From Bdellovibrionales bacterium (GTDB lineage Bacteria > Bdellovibrionota > Bdellovibrionia > Bdellovibrionales > JAGQZY01), in the NCBI GenBank assembly GCA_020435205.1, contig JAGQZY010000018.1, positions 1 through 40,394 on the forward strand: a DNA stretch of 40,394 nt, given 5' to 3'. The notes under the pieces are model-generated. The model was not told the origin of the DNA. It did no database searches and was given only the letters and a program-made list of their open reading frames with translations. Below, piece by piece: positions 32,218-39,747 of this stretch. Each line of letters begins with the position of its first letter. Position 1 is the first letter of the stretch. The translations under genes were made by a program, and so were the position numbers.

Positions 32218-34302
32218 GTGGAACCCATCGTATTGGTTGGCAGCGGTGTTAACCACTATCATTTTATCAAAAATTTAAGCCCTGAAGAAACCAGGTCCTT
32301 TGTCTTCATATCCCAAGAGGAAAAAGCCATTCATCCTGACTGGATACCAGCCGTGATGGCAAGAGAGATTTCTTTAGAGCAGGCCCAACTGGATTTCTAC
32401 AAAGCTTGCCAGAGACAGGGAGTGGAGTGGATTGAGGATCGGGTGATCCAGCTCAGTCGAGAAGATAAATCTCTTTACCTAGAAAGCTATGGAAAGCTCA
32501 GCTATTCAAGGATCTCCATCGAGTTTGAGCCGGTATCGGCTTTGCCATTTTTTCAGGGAGGGGCTCACCAGCATTTGATTTCTCTATACCCCTTACAGCC
32601 CTTTTTAAAAAAGATGGAAGCTTTTTTTCAAGAGGTAAAAAACCACTGCCCTCGAGAGGTTCGTGTGGTTCTGTCGGGCTGCAATCAGCGCAACCTGAGT
32701 GTTGCCTTTGCAATGTTATCGCGGCTCAAGCCTTATTGCCCGCGAGCAGAAGTGGTTATGATCAGTGAGGACGCCGATGCCTTTAGGGACATTCCGATCT
32801 ATCAAAGAAAGCCTCTATTGAAAATGTTGAAAAATTTGGGTTTAAGAGTTTTGTCGGAAAAATCAGTAGAAAAGATCCAAGGTCATGATTTGCATTTTTC
32901 TGACACCACTCATCTGGATTTTGATATTTTTATTGCCGGCGAGAATTTTCGCCCTAAGCAGACGATAGCACCCATCATCAACAGCAAAGACCACCGTGTG
33001 CAGGTAAAAGAGAGTTTGCAACACTTTCGCGATCCTAGTCTTTTTGTCCACGGTCCCTGTGTTCGTTTAACTGACCACCGAGCCTTGCTCAGTTGGCAAG
33101 AACAAGTTGAAGTTTTAGGTGAAAATCTTTTGCGTGAAGATGAAGACGACCCAGTGATTGATTACAGGTCTCGTGCGGAAAACTTTCAGCCAATGATCGT
33201 TGAGGCGGGTCGAGCTCTTGGCTTTCGCGGACCATTTCCTTCCGTGAATGAAAAATTTCACAAGCAATGGAAGCAAAATTTGTCTAAAGATCGCAGAGAA
33301 ACTTTGCACATAGCGGTCAATTCGCTGGCTCAGCAAAAAGCGGACCGGGCGTGGGCCTACCAAGTGAATCATATGAGCCGTCCATGGAGTGGTTCCTTTT
33401 CAAAGCAAGCTTCAATAAGTGATCGCAAAATGGTGTCTTTTCGAGGTTTTGATTGGTGGGGCGGGTATGCGCAGTCGGCAAAACAGATTGTGCAAATGAC
33501 CCTTTTAAAGGCTCTTGCAAAAGGTGTTCGCCCCGAGCATTTTCGCTTTCTTTTGGAACTACCACCCGTCGAGGATGGTCAGCTTCAGCATGTCCTTGAG
33601 TCCACTTACCGTGGCATCGAGCAGGTTCTCGACCCTTTAGGTGTAGAGATGGATGGCGGCGAGACCTTAAATGGAGACCAATGGCGTTTATTTTCTACTC
33701 TCGACGGGACTCATAGCCGGCGGGGAGAACCATCCTTTGAGGTGGGAGACTATGTTCTCATCACACGACCTTTGGGGTTTGGTTGGCTGTGGGCGGGTCG
33801 GTTTGCCGATTCCTTTGATGGAGAGTGGATCACCCAGGTGACCAAGAAACCCTTTCTACCTTCTTTTGATGCTTTTTATACTTGGGCTCATCGCTGGCAA
33901 CCCTCAGCGATTGTCTTTAATGATGAGTGGGGTTTTCTGTATCATAGTTTGCAAAGGGTGCCTGCCGATGGACAGCTTATGATTAACTTCCGCGAGGTTC
34001 CGCGCTGGCTAGGTGTTGACGAAGTGGTGAAGAGTGGGGTGAATCATCCCGCATTGGACAGTAATTGGAATCGGGTGGCTGCTGAGTTGGCCTTTTCTCG
34101 TGAAGAAGTTTCAAAATCCAACAGTGTGCTTTGGGATCCCTTGAGCCAAGGGAGTTTAGTCATTGGAGTGAAGGCTGCGGAATGGCAGGGGGCGCTTCAA
34201 GATTTACAAAAATTGGGTTTTGAAAAAGCCTCGCTCATTGGTTGCGTTCAAGCTAAGAAAAGTGCTAATAAGATCATTCTTTCGGACTGGGCGGCATTGT
34301 GA
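32218..34302 (+). CDS. NDH-2-like/SelD-like fusion without SelD catalytic residues
   Basis: A 694-aa protein with two halves. The N-terminal half (about residues 1-310) resembles the FAD/NAD domain of NDH-SelD fusions, with VLVGSGVNHYHF in place of the VLVGGGHxH start, PDWIPAVMA, and a weak GDCA-like segment. The C-terminal half aligns in order with SelD: GFDWWGGYAQ near residue 411, then ALAKGVRP and LELPP, then GGET at about 480-483 and FEVGDYVLITRPLGFG. SelD makes selenophosphate from selenide. Here the Cys/Sec-containing loop with its Lys is absent, as are the GGDD aspartates, so that activity is unlikely. GTG 32218 has AAGGAGG 7 nt upstream; TTG 32215 is the alternative. The stop overlaps the DUF432 start. 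Confidence 0.7.
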   Translation: MEPIVLVGSGVNHYHFIKNLSPEETRSFVFISQEEKAIHPDWIPAVMAREISLEQAQLDFYKACQRQGVEWIEDRVIQLSREDKSLYLESYGKLSYSRISIEFEPVSALPFFQGGAHQHLISLYPLQPFLKKMEAFFQEVKNHCPREVRVVLSGCNQRNLSVAFAMLSRLKPYCPRAEVVMISEDADAFRDIPIYQRKPLLKMLKNLGLRVLSEKSVEKIQGHDLHFSDTTHLDFDIFIAGENFRPKQTIAPIINSKDHRVQVKESLQHFRDPSLFVHGPCVRLTDHRALLSWQEQVEVLGENLLREDEDDPVIDYRSRAENFQPMIVEAGRALGFRGPFPSVNEKFHKQWKQNLSKDRRETLHIAVNSLAQQKADRAWAYQVNHMSRPWSGSFSKQASISDRKMVSFRGFDWWGGYAQSAKQIVQMTLLKALAKGVRPEHFRFLLELPPVEDGQLQHVLESTYRGIEQVLDPLGVEMDGGETLNGDQWRLFSTLDGTHSRRGEPSFEVGDYVLITRPLGFGWLWAGRFADSFDGEWITQVTKKPFLPSFDAFYTWAHRWQPSAIVFNDEWGFLYHSLQRVPADGQLMINFREVPRWLGVDEVVKSGVNHPALDSNWNRVAAELAFSREEVSKSNSVLWDPLSQGSLVIGVKAAEWQGALQDLQKLGFEKASLIGCVQAKKSANKIILSDWAAL

Positions 34303-35102
34303 TTAGAGAGCAGGCGCAAGAGCTTAACATTTTACAAAATCCCGTGGATCTTGACTTAGGAGAAATTTTCCATCTTAGATATGGGCCACTGGATCTTTAT
34401 CTTGAGCGTGCAGAGAGCCAGTTGCGTTTGCGTTGGATGACTTCTCAAGATTTCATGGATTCTTCGTTTGAGTATCAGCTTCCTTTTAAAGGGATGTTTC
34501 CCGAAAACCTACTGTCGGAAAAACGTTTCGCTTTCACGGGCAAAATCCCGCCATTAAAAATTTTGCCCTGTTTAGGGGAAAAGCCATTTGTGGCAAGACC
34601 GGAAACTCCATTTATGATTTTGCCAGGAGAGAAGACCTCTATCTATTTAAGCACGCCAATGAGTCTAAGAATTATGGATAATCAAAGTCATCAAATTATT
34701 GATGAGCTACCTGTGATTGAGCGAACGAAGACTTGGTTTGGTGATTCTTTCACCAGCGGGCAACTTTGTTTTTTTACTCATATTCACGCCGCTCTTAAAG
34801 AGGACGAACTGCCTTTTCGCCCCCATCGCGCTCTCACTTTGGTGACTATTGAGAACCGATCTAAAAAGACCATTCAAATTAAACGATTAAAAATTCCAGC
34901 TCCTTATCTCACCTTGTACCAAGAAGAGCGTGGGGTGTTTGTCACTTCAACCCTCAACGTGAAGTGTGACATCAAAGGGAAAGTTAAAGAATTAAAGATT
35001 GTGCGGCCCAGCTTAGGGGACGGCAAAAATGTGCAAATCTTTCCGCCACGTGAGGCTTTACCGAGTTCTATTTTTAAATCTGTGACCGAGTTGATGAGGT
35101 AG
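34299..35102 (+). CDS. DUF432-family protein upstream of an MscS channel
   Basis: A 267-aa soluble protein with no signal peptide or membrane segment. The sequence LPVIERTKTWFGDSFTSGQLCFFT in the middle, and the preceding MILPGEKTSIYLSTPMSLRI, match my memory of DUF432 proteins, which sit beside MscS-type channels in many genomes. The function is unknown; a regulatory or partner role for the channel is a reasonable guess only. It starts at GTG 34299, overlapping the previous stop (GTGA), and its TAG ends 1 bp before the MscS start, so the three genes look translationally linked. Confidence 0.7.
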   Translation: MIREQAQELNILQNPVDLDLGEIFHLRYGPLDLYLERAESQLRLRWMTSQDFMDSSFEYQLPFKGMFPENLLSEKRFAFTGKIPPLKILPCLGEKPFVARPETPFMILPGEKTSIYLSTPMSLRIMDNQSHQIIDELPVIERTKTWFGDSFTSGQLCFFTHIHAALKEDELPFRPHRALTLVTIENRSKKTIQIKRLKIPAPYLTLYQEERGVFVTSTLNVKCDIKGKVKELKIVRPSLGDGKNVQIFPPREALPSSIFKSVTELMR

Positions 35103-35103
35103 T

Positions 35104-35928
35104 GTGAATATAATTAGTCAGGCCATATTTGATATTTTTTCAGGAATCCATTGGCAGCCATTACTCTCTGGATTTTTAGTGCTTTTGCTTGGTCAATTGG
35201 GAGTGAGAGGTCTGCAGTACTTGTTAGACCTTGTTCCTGGCGATGATACCAATCGGCAGAAGCGTTTTTTGATTCGTAAGCTCGTTATTTATACCACCTA
35301 CCTTTTTATCATCCTCTTGTTTTTGCGGGTGATTGGGGCCGATTTTAAAATGGTATTGAGTGCGGCAGGTGTGCTGACTCTTGCCGTGGGTTTTGCGGCC
35401 CGCACCTCTATTTCTAACTTAATTAGCGGAGTCTTTTTAATCTTTGAGCGGCCCTTTGTAGTGGGTGATATTATCGAAGTAAACAATGTGGAAGGGGAAG
35501 TGGTCTCGATTGATTTGCTATCCATGACCATTCGAACCTTGGACAATTTAAAAGTGCGCCTCCCAAATGAGATTGTAGTTGGGCATCCCGTGAAAAATTA
35601 TTCATATTTCCCCATTCGTCGCTTTGATATGACCCTGTATTTTCGCTATACGGAAAGTCTTACCAATATTCATAATTTGTTATTGAAAGTTGCGAAAGGA
35701 AACGAATATGCCCTTGAGGAGCCAGAACCCTATTTTCAGGTGAAAGCTTTTAAGGAAGACAGTATTGAAGTCATGTTTGCTGTGTGGAGCTCGGTGGAAG
35801 ACTTTTATGAGTTTCAGTCCTCATTCAGCAAAGAAGTGCACAGGGCTTTTAAAAACTCTGGGATTGAGCAGCCTTTTCATTCAGTGGAAATGTTCCATAA
35901 GTCCCATCCTGGAGCCGAGAACCCTTAG
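35104..35928 (+). CDS. MscS-family mechanosensitive ion channel
   Basis: A 274-aa inner-membrane channel that would open under membrane tension to release osmolytes. Three helices lie in the first 115 residues or so. The pore helix and following beta domain are visible as GFAARTSISNLISGVFLIFERPF, then VGDIIEVNNVEGEVVSIDLLSMTIRTLDN, then LPNEIVVGHPVKNYS. Length is close to E. coli MscS (286 aa). The start is GTG 35104, one base after the DUF432 stop. The next gene's GTG overlaps this gene's TAG by one base, so this is the middle of a tightly linked set. Confidence 0.92.
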   Translation: MNIISQAIFDIFSGIHWQPLLSGFLVLLLGQLGVRGLQYLLDLVPGDDTNRQKRFLIRKLVIYTTYLFIILLFLRVIGADFKMVLSAAGVLTLAVGFAARTSISNLISGVFLIFERPFVVGDIIEVNNVEGEVVSIDLLSMTIRTLDNLKVRLPNEIVVGHPVKNYSYFPIRRFDMTLYFRYTESLTNIHNLLLKVAKGNEYALEEPEPYFQVKAFKEDSIEVMFAVWSSVEDFYEFQSSFSKEVHRAFKNSGIEQPFHSVEMFHKSHPGAENP

Positions 35929-36824
35929 TGACAGCAGACAAAGCCTTGATTTTTGATCAACACTTTTCTGAAATTTATGGAGAGCGCTGGCCACAGCTTC
36001 GTCAAGCCTTGTTGGCGAATGAGGTCAAAGTGGCAAGGATCAATGCTTTTTATAAAGAAGATCCCTCCTTACAATCTTTAGGGCCAGAGTGGGGATTGGG
36101 TAAAGAGCTTAGTGATCCGCCGGGTTGTCGTGAAATTTTTGAAAACTTTGATTTGAATCGCTTTACGACACCCATTTTGCCAGTTTATCGAATGGATCCG
36201 GCCAGCCTGTTCCCTGCCTTGGCTCTGGATGCGAAGCCCGGAGAAAGGGTTCTTGATATGTGTGCCGCGCCTGGCGGCAAAAGCTTAGTGGTGATTGAAG
36301 CTATGCAAGGCGAAGGTGAATTCACAGCCAATGAGTTAGCGGCCAAACGTCGCTTTCGCATGATGTCTGTTTTTAAAAGGTACCTCCCCAAAGACATTCG
36401 CGCCATGGTAAAGATCACCGGCAAGGATGGCTCGCGCATCGGACTTGGTAAGAAAGACTATTTTGATCGAATCCTGTTAGACGCTCCCTGCTCTGGGGAA
36501 AGGGGGGTGGTGCAAAAGGCCTCAGAGCTCGCGCAATGGAAGCCCAAGCGCACTAAGAGTTTTGCGATTCGCCAATATGCTTTGCTGTCCTCAGCGTTCA
36601 TGGCTCTAAAGCCGGGGGGGCGATTGGTGTATTCCACCTGCTCGATTTCGCCTGCTGAAAATGATGGGGTGATTGATAAACTTTTTAAAAGGCATGAGGG
36701 ACTGTTTGATGTGCTGGAAAGTCCTTTTGCCTTTGGCGAAAAAACCCAGCATGGCATTCAATTTTTACCAGATCAAGAGGGGTGGGGTCCTATATTTTAT
36801 AGTATCCTTGAAAAACGGGCATAA
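35928..36824 (+). CDS. NSUN/RsmB-type RNA m5C methyltransferase
   Basis: A 298-aa SAM-dependent enzyme that puts a methyl group on carbon 5 of cytosine in RNA. The motif I block VLDMCAAPGGKS is at residues 108-119. The two catalytic cysteines are Cys188 in DAPCSGERG and Cys238 in YSTCSISPAEND. The N-terminal PVYRMDPASLFPALAL segment and the short length resemble mitochondrial NSUN3/NSUN4-type enzymes more than the longer RsmB or RsmF, and no PUA domain is seen. The target is unknown, with rRNA likely. GTG 35928 overlaps the MscS stop. A strong terminator follows. Confidence 0.9.
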   Translation: MTADKALIFDQHFSEIYGERWPQLRQALLANEVKVARINAFYKEDPSLQSLGPEWGLGKELSDPPGCREIFENFDLNRFTTPILPVYRMDPASLFPALALDAKPGERVLDMCAAPGGKSLVVIEAMQGEGEFTANELAAKRRFRMMSVFKRYLPKDIRAMVKITGKDGSRIGLGKKDYFDRILLDAPCSGERGVVQKASELAQWKPKRTKSFAIRQYALLSSAFMALKPGGRLVYSTCSISPAENDGVIDKLFKRHEGLFDVLESPFAFGEKTQHGIQFLPDQEGWGPIFYSILEKRA

Positions 36825-36858
36825 AAAAACCGGCATGGACCTTTGCCGGTGTTTTTTT
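36823..36858. terminator. bidirectional rho-independent terminator
   Basis: A7 followed by ACCGGCA...TGCCGGT (36829-36835 and 36844-36850) with an 8-nt loop, then G and T7. It ends the DUF432-MscS-NSUN unit and can also end the convergent small gene on the minus strand. Confidence 0.85.
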
Positions 36859-36883
36859 AAGATCTTGTTGGAAGCACTCTGTT

Positions 36884-37240
36884 TTAGTCTTTAACTTCGA
36901 CGTCGGTGACCCAACCGTAACAACCATAGTTGAATCTCTCAAAATTGGGAAGGCGGTCATCAATAACAGTATAGAAGCCGCGACCGATATTGTAGTTCAT
37001 GTTCATATTGGCCGCCCAGCAGTTGCCGAAAACCCGACCATCGCGAATGTCACACAGGTCAATATCTTCTTGGCTAGCATTGGTGTGAGAACCACTGACT
37101 CGAATCGTCTCCATGATACCATCCACATTTGCGTGTGGAATGTAGCATTGGATAGTGATCTCTTTCACTGTTTTTGCCTGAGCGAGGCTTGGCAGGACCA
37201 TGGCAATAACAAGAGTGGATAATAGCGCGATTTTTTTCAT
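36884..37240 (-). CDS. small exported protein of unknown function
   Basis: A 118-aa protein with a clear signal peptide (about residues 1-22, ending SLAQA). The mature chain has four cysteines (IQCYIP, LCDIRD, GNCWAA, YGCYGW), which could form two disulfides. It is rich in Asn, Gly and aromatic residues, as in small beta-rich periplasmic proteins. No family is recognised. The ATG at 37240 has AAAGGGG about 5 nt upstream. A good sigma-70-like promoter lies upstream, and the gene ends near a bidirectional terminator, so it is monocistronic. Confidence 0.75.
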   Translation of the reverse strand: MKKIALLSTLVIAMVLPSLAQAKTVKEITIQCYIPHANVDGIMETIRVSGSHTNASQEDIDLCDIRDGRVFGNCWAANMNMNYNIGRGFYTVIDDRLPNFERFNYGCYGWVTDVEVKD

Positions 37241-37277
37241 AACAACCCCTTTAGAAAATATCCCTTAATTCAAACTG

Positions 37278-37306
37278 GTTATAAACGCTAGAGGGGAGTC
37301 TCTCAA
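37278..37306 (-). promoter_or_regulatory. sigma-70-like promoter for the small exported protein
   Basis: Minus strand: TTGAGA (37306-37301, 5/6), 17 nt, TATAAC (37283-37278, 5/6). It gives a leader of about 30 nt that contains the AAAGGGG site. Confidence 0.6.
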
Positions 37307-37371
37307 GGGCCTCTGTAAAGCTTTCTTAACTGTCAAAGCGAGGGCGTCTAAAACCTATCCACTAGAGGAGA

Positions 37372-38139
37372 TTAGATGTTTTTCAGCTGCAGAGGGCCTT
37401 CAAGGCGGCCATTGATGTATTGCTGCACTCTTGGATCGGGGTGGTTCTGGGTTTGTTCGGGAGACCCCAGATCGAGAACTTCTTCTTCAACCACCATAAA
37501 AATGCGCTCAGCGAGAGTGTAGGCAAACTCCATTTTGCTCGAGACGAAGATGAGGGTGGAATTGTATTTTTTCTTGAGGTCCCAGATGAGGTTGGCGACC
37601 TGGTCGCTTTGCACGGGGTCCTGCCCGGCCACTGGGTCATCGTAAAAGACGATTTTAGGGCTCAATGCTAAGGCCCTGGCGATGCCCAAGCGCTTTTGCA
37701 TGCCTCCACTGAGCTCATAGGGGTATTTGTCCTTTTTTTCCCCTAAGTTCACCATGCCCAGAAGCTCTTCAGAGCGTTTGAGGATCTCACGCTCGCTCAT
37801 CATGTGGTGTTCCCGCATGGGAAAGGCCACATTTTCAAGGAGGGTCATATTGTCGAAGAGGGCATCCCTTTGAAAGAGCATGCCGAGGCGGCTAGCCAGT
37901 TGGTGTTTTTCTTCAGATTCGAGGGCTCGCCAATCCTCTCCCTCAACCAGCACTTGGCCTGTGGAGGGTGGGATCACCCCTGCCATGGTCTTTAAAAGCA
38001 CGGTCTTGCCGGATCCACTGGGCCCTATGATAGCGACGGACTGTCCTTGGGGGATGCTGAGATTGACCTTGGCAAAAATTTTCTTTTCGCCGAAGGCAAC
38101 ACTCACATTTTTTAATTCAATGACAGGAGTTTTATCCAT
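37372..38139 (-). CDS. MlaF-like ABC transporter ATP-binding protein
   Basis: A 255-aa ABC ATPase of the MlaF/Mkl lipid-transport branch, as shown by LFQRDALFDNMTLLENVAFPMREH (residues 88-111). Walker A is GPSGSGKT (39-46), and the signature is LSGGMQKR (143-150). Two key residues are changed: the Walker B catalytic Glu is Asp168 (FYDDP instead of FDEP), and the switch His is Ser201 (FVSSK instead of VSHD). ATP hydrolysis may therefore be weak. No MlaE permease or MlaD-like protein is encoded next to it, so it is an orphan here. The ATG at 38139 is preceded by GGGG and a promoter-like pair about 7 nt upstream. Confidence 0.85.
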   Translation of the reverse strand: MDKTPVIELKNVSVAFGEKKIFAKVNLSIPQGQSVAIIGPSGSGKTVLLKTMAGVIPPSTGQVLVEGEDWRALESEEKHQLASRLGMLFQRDALFDNMTLLENVAFPMREHHMMSEREILKRSEELLGMVNLGEKKDKYPYELSGGMQKRLGIARALALSPKIVFYDDPVAGQDPVQSDQVANLIWDLKKKYNSTLIFVSSKMEFAYTLAERIFMVVEEEVLDLGSPEQTQNHPDPRVQQYINGRLEGPLQLKNI

Positions 38140-38146
38140 TTCCCCT

Positions 38147-38175
38147 AGCCTAATACGCCCTTTGAGTCATGGCAA
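38147..38175 (-). promoter_or_regulatory. putative promoter of the MlaF-like gene
   Basis: Minus strand: TTGCCA (38175-38170, 5/6), 17 nt, TAGGCT (38152-38147, 3/6), then 7 nt to the ATG at 38139. The -10 fit is poor, and a GGGG lies between it and the start. Confidence 0.35.
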
Positions 38176-38218
38176 AATGTAAAAAAAATTTTTGATTTTG
38201 AAGGGTGTTTACAGAGTC

Positions 38219-38253
38219 GACAGCTCGAGCTGGCTGGGCTGTCTAATTTTTTT
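38219..38253 (+). terminator. orphan terminator-like hairpin
   Basis: GACAGC...GCTGTC (38219-38224 and 38238-38243), with a 13-nt loop, followed by TAA and T7. It is oriented for plus-strand transcription, but no plus-strand gene lies upstream for over 1 kb. The rest of 38140-38419 holds only AT-rich spacer and the MlaF-like promoter. A self-complementary CAGCTCGAGCTG lies within it. Confidence 0.35.
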
Positions 38254-38419
38254 ACGCTCTCGGTCCTCTCATTTTTAGGGGGATAAAAAGTGACGAATCA
38301 CGCACCCCCTTAGACAATCCTTTTCACCAATTTTCAAAAACACTGCAAAAATAACAAACATTTTCCATTCTCAATTATTATTGTTTTTGTAACGACCGAT
38401 GTTTTTGAGGAGGTTGAAA

Positions 38420-38779
38420 ATGAAAATAAGTTCCCAATTGATTCTAGCTGTAGTCCTGATTTTCGGCCTGAGCTTTCCAGCGCAAGCGAAAAATAAATCC
38501 ACCCAATACAAACCAACATACAAAGTGGAAAACTGCGACTGTTTAGGTTTCAGTGATGATATTCCAACTTTCCTTTCTGATTTACCCAATGCTCAAGGTG
38601 TTGAGATTTTCGGAGAAGGCAAAGATCCTAAAGAGGCCAACGAAAGAGCCCAAAATATGTGTGTAGAAACCTACCGCAACTTTGCAAGTACGGGCTATTT
38701 TGAAGACCACAAATCTGTGACTCGCACGGGTTGTAAGATGTATAAGAGCACACCGGATGGAGACTGGGTATCCATCTAA
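38420..38779 (+). CDS. small exported cysteine-containing protein
   Basis: A 119-aa protein with a signal peptide (about residues 1-24, ending PAQA). The start is ATG 38420, with GAGGAGG 6 nt upstream; an ATG at 38399 has none. The mature part carries CDC near its N-terminus plus two further cysteines (MCVET, GCKMY). The middle is Glu/Asp/Lys-rich, including AQGVEIFGEGKDPKEANERAQ, which resembles the helix-strand layout of small periplasmic domains. No family is recognised. It ends at a strong terminator and is convergent with the endonuclease gene. Confidence 0.75.
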   Translation: MKISSQLILAVVLIFGLSFPAQAKNKSTQYKPTYKVENCDCLGFSDDIPTFLSDLPNAQGVEIFGEGKDPKEANERAQNMCVETYRNFASTGYFEDHKSVTRTGCKMYKSTPDGDWVSI

Positions 38780-38807
38780 ATTCATGGGTTGTTTCAAGGA
38801 AGACAGT

Positions 38808-38837
38808 AAGCCACTCTTAGGAGTGGCTTTTTTTTTT
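38808..38837 (+). terminator. rho-independent terminator
   Basis: AAGCCACTC-TTAG-GAGTGGCTT, a perfect 9-bp stem followed by T8. It ends the small exported-protein gene and abuts the stop codon of the convergent endonuclease gene. Confidence 0.9.
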
Positions 38838-39687
38838 AAAAATTGGGAATCTCGTCGATGAGTTCAGGGTGATCGATAAACGGATTCCGTACATATTGTA
38901 TTTGATAAATCTCCTCATGGCGTCTGGCTTCATCAAAATCCACCGGATCCATTTGATGCCATGAGCGCAGGTAAGATTCCTGTAAGTCATCAATCTTCAT
39001 TTCGTAGCGAAGGGCAAAATAAAAGGTGGCGCGGGCGACATCCCCTTTCACCTCATCAGCAGGTTCAAACTGGGTGGCTTTAGAGTTGCCATTATTGCCA
39101 AGATAGGCCTTCCCGCAAACTTCAGAAATGGGGGAGTCGATTTCACCAAAAGGATGGTTGCCTCTTTGCGAGTTCACTCGGCTGGTCACGGGCAGTAGGT
39201 GGTGCAGGTCACCTTTCTGCAAATTTTTGGGAAATTTACCTGTGAAGCGACTTTGTGGCCAAACATGTTCCGCATTGACCACTTGATGACTCGGGATTTT
39301 CATGGGCCCCAAGCCATCTTTGCCAGGGAAGTCGTCATTGGTCAGGCGATTTTGACAGTAAGCCGTCAATATAGAGTATCCACTTTTAGAACTTTGCAAA
39401 TAGAGGTGGCCAAAAAGTTCCTGGCGGGCCTGACTATAGCTCAAGGCTTTGTGGCGATAGCAGCGGGGGTTGTCCTTTAATTCACATCGATCCACCTTTA
39501 TGTCTGGACCATTCTCTTGAGAAATATGATAAGCTGAGAGCGTGTAATGAAGTTCGCTACGCAAGTCACTTTCCCTTTCGGAGAGGCTTCCGTAATAGTC
39601 ATTTGCACTTTCAGCAATGATGGGGGTGGGTTCACCCGCCAGGCTCATAGATTGTGTGAGTAGTAAAAGAACGACACTTAGAAACAT
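38836..39687 (-). CDS. secreted endonuclease I family nuclease (EndA/Bsn-like)
   Basis: A 283-aa exported nuclease expected to cut DNA and perhaps RNA outside the cytoplasm. A signal peptide covers about residues 1-18 (ending SLAG). The beta-beta-alpha-metal active site is visible as NAEHVWPQS (Glu140, His141), DLHHLLPV (160-167) and VNSQRGNHPFGE (171-182). The C-terminal GDVARATFYFALRY, HQMDPVD and NPFIDHPEL blocks are those of endonuclease I. Four cysteines may form disulfides, as in Vvn/EndA. The ATG has AAGGAGG about 4 nt upstream. A second nuclease gene lies 60 bp upstream on the same strand, so the two may be co-expressed. Confidence 0.92.
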   Translation of the reverse strand: MFLSVVLLLLTQSMSLAGEPTPIIAESANDYYGSLSERESDLRSELHYTLSAYHISQENGPDIKVDRCELKDNPRCYRHKALSYSQARQELFGHLYLQSSKSGYSILTAYCQNRLTNDDFPGKDGLGPMKIPSHQVVNAEHVWPQSRFTGKFPKNLQKGDLHHLLPVTSRVNSQRGNHPFGEIDSPISEVCGKAYLGNNGNSKATQFEPADEVKGDVARATFYFALRYEMKIDDLQESYLRSWHQMDPVDFDEARRHEEIYQIQYVRNPFIDHPELIDEIPNF

Positions 39688-39747
39688 TTCCCCTCCTTGG
39701 GAGTGCAGCCTTCGTCCGTGTTTTTGACTGCAGTTTCAAGTTTATGT

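Noticed and set aside
32218-34302. Functional selenophosphate synthetase
   Set aside because: No catalytic Cys/Sec loop or GGDD aspartates; no in-frame TGA read-through is needed to explain the gene.
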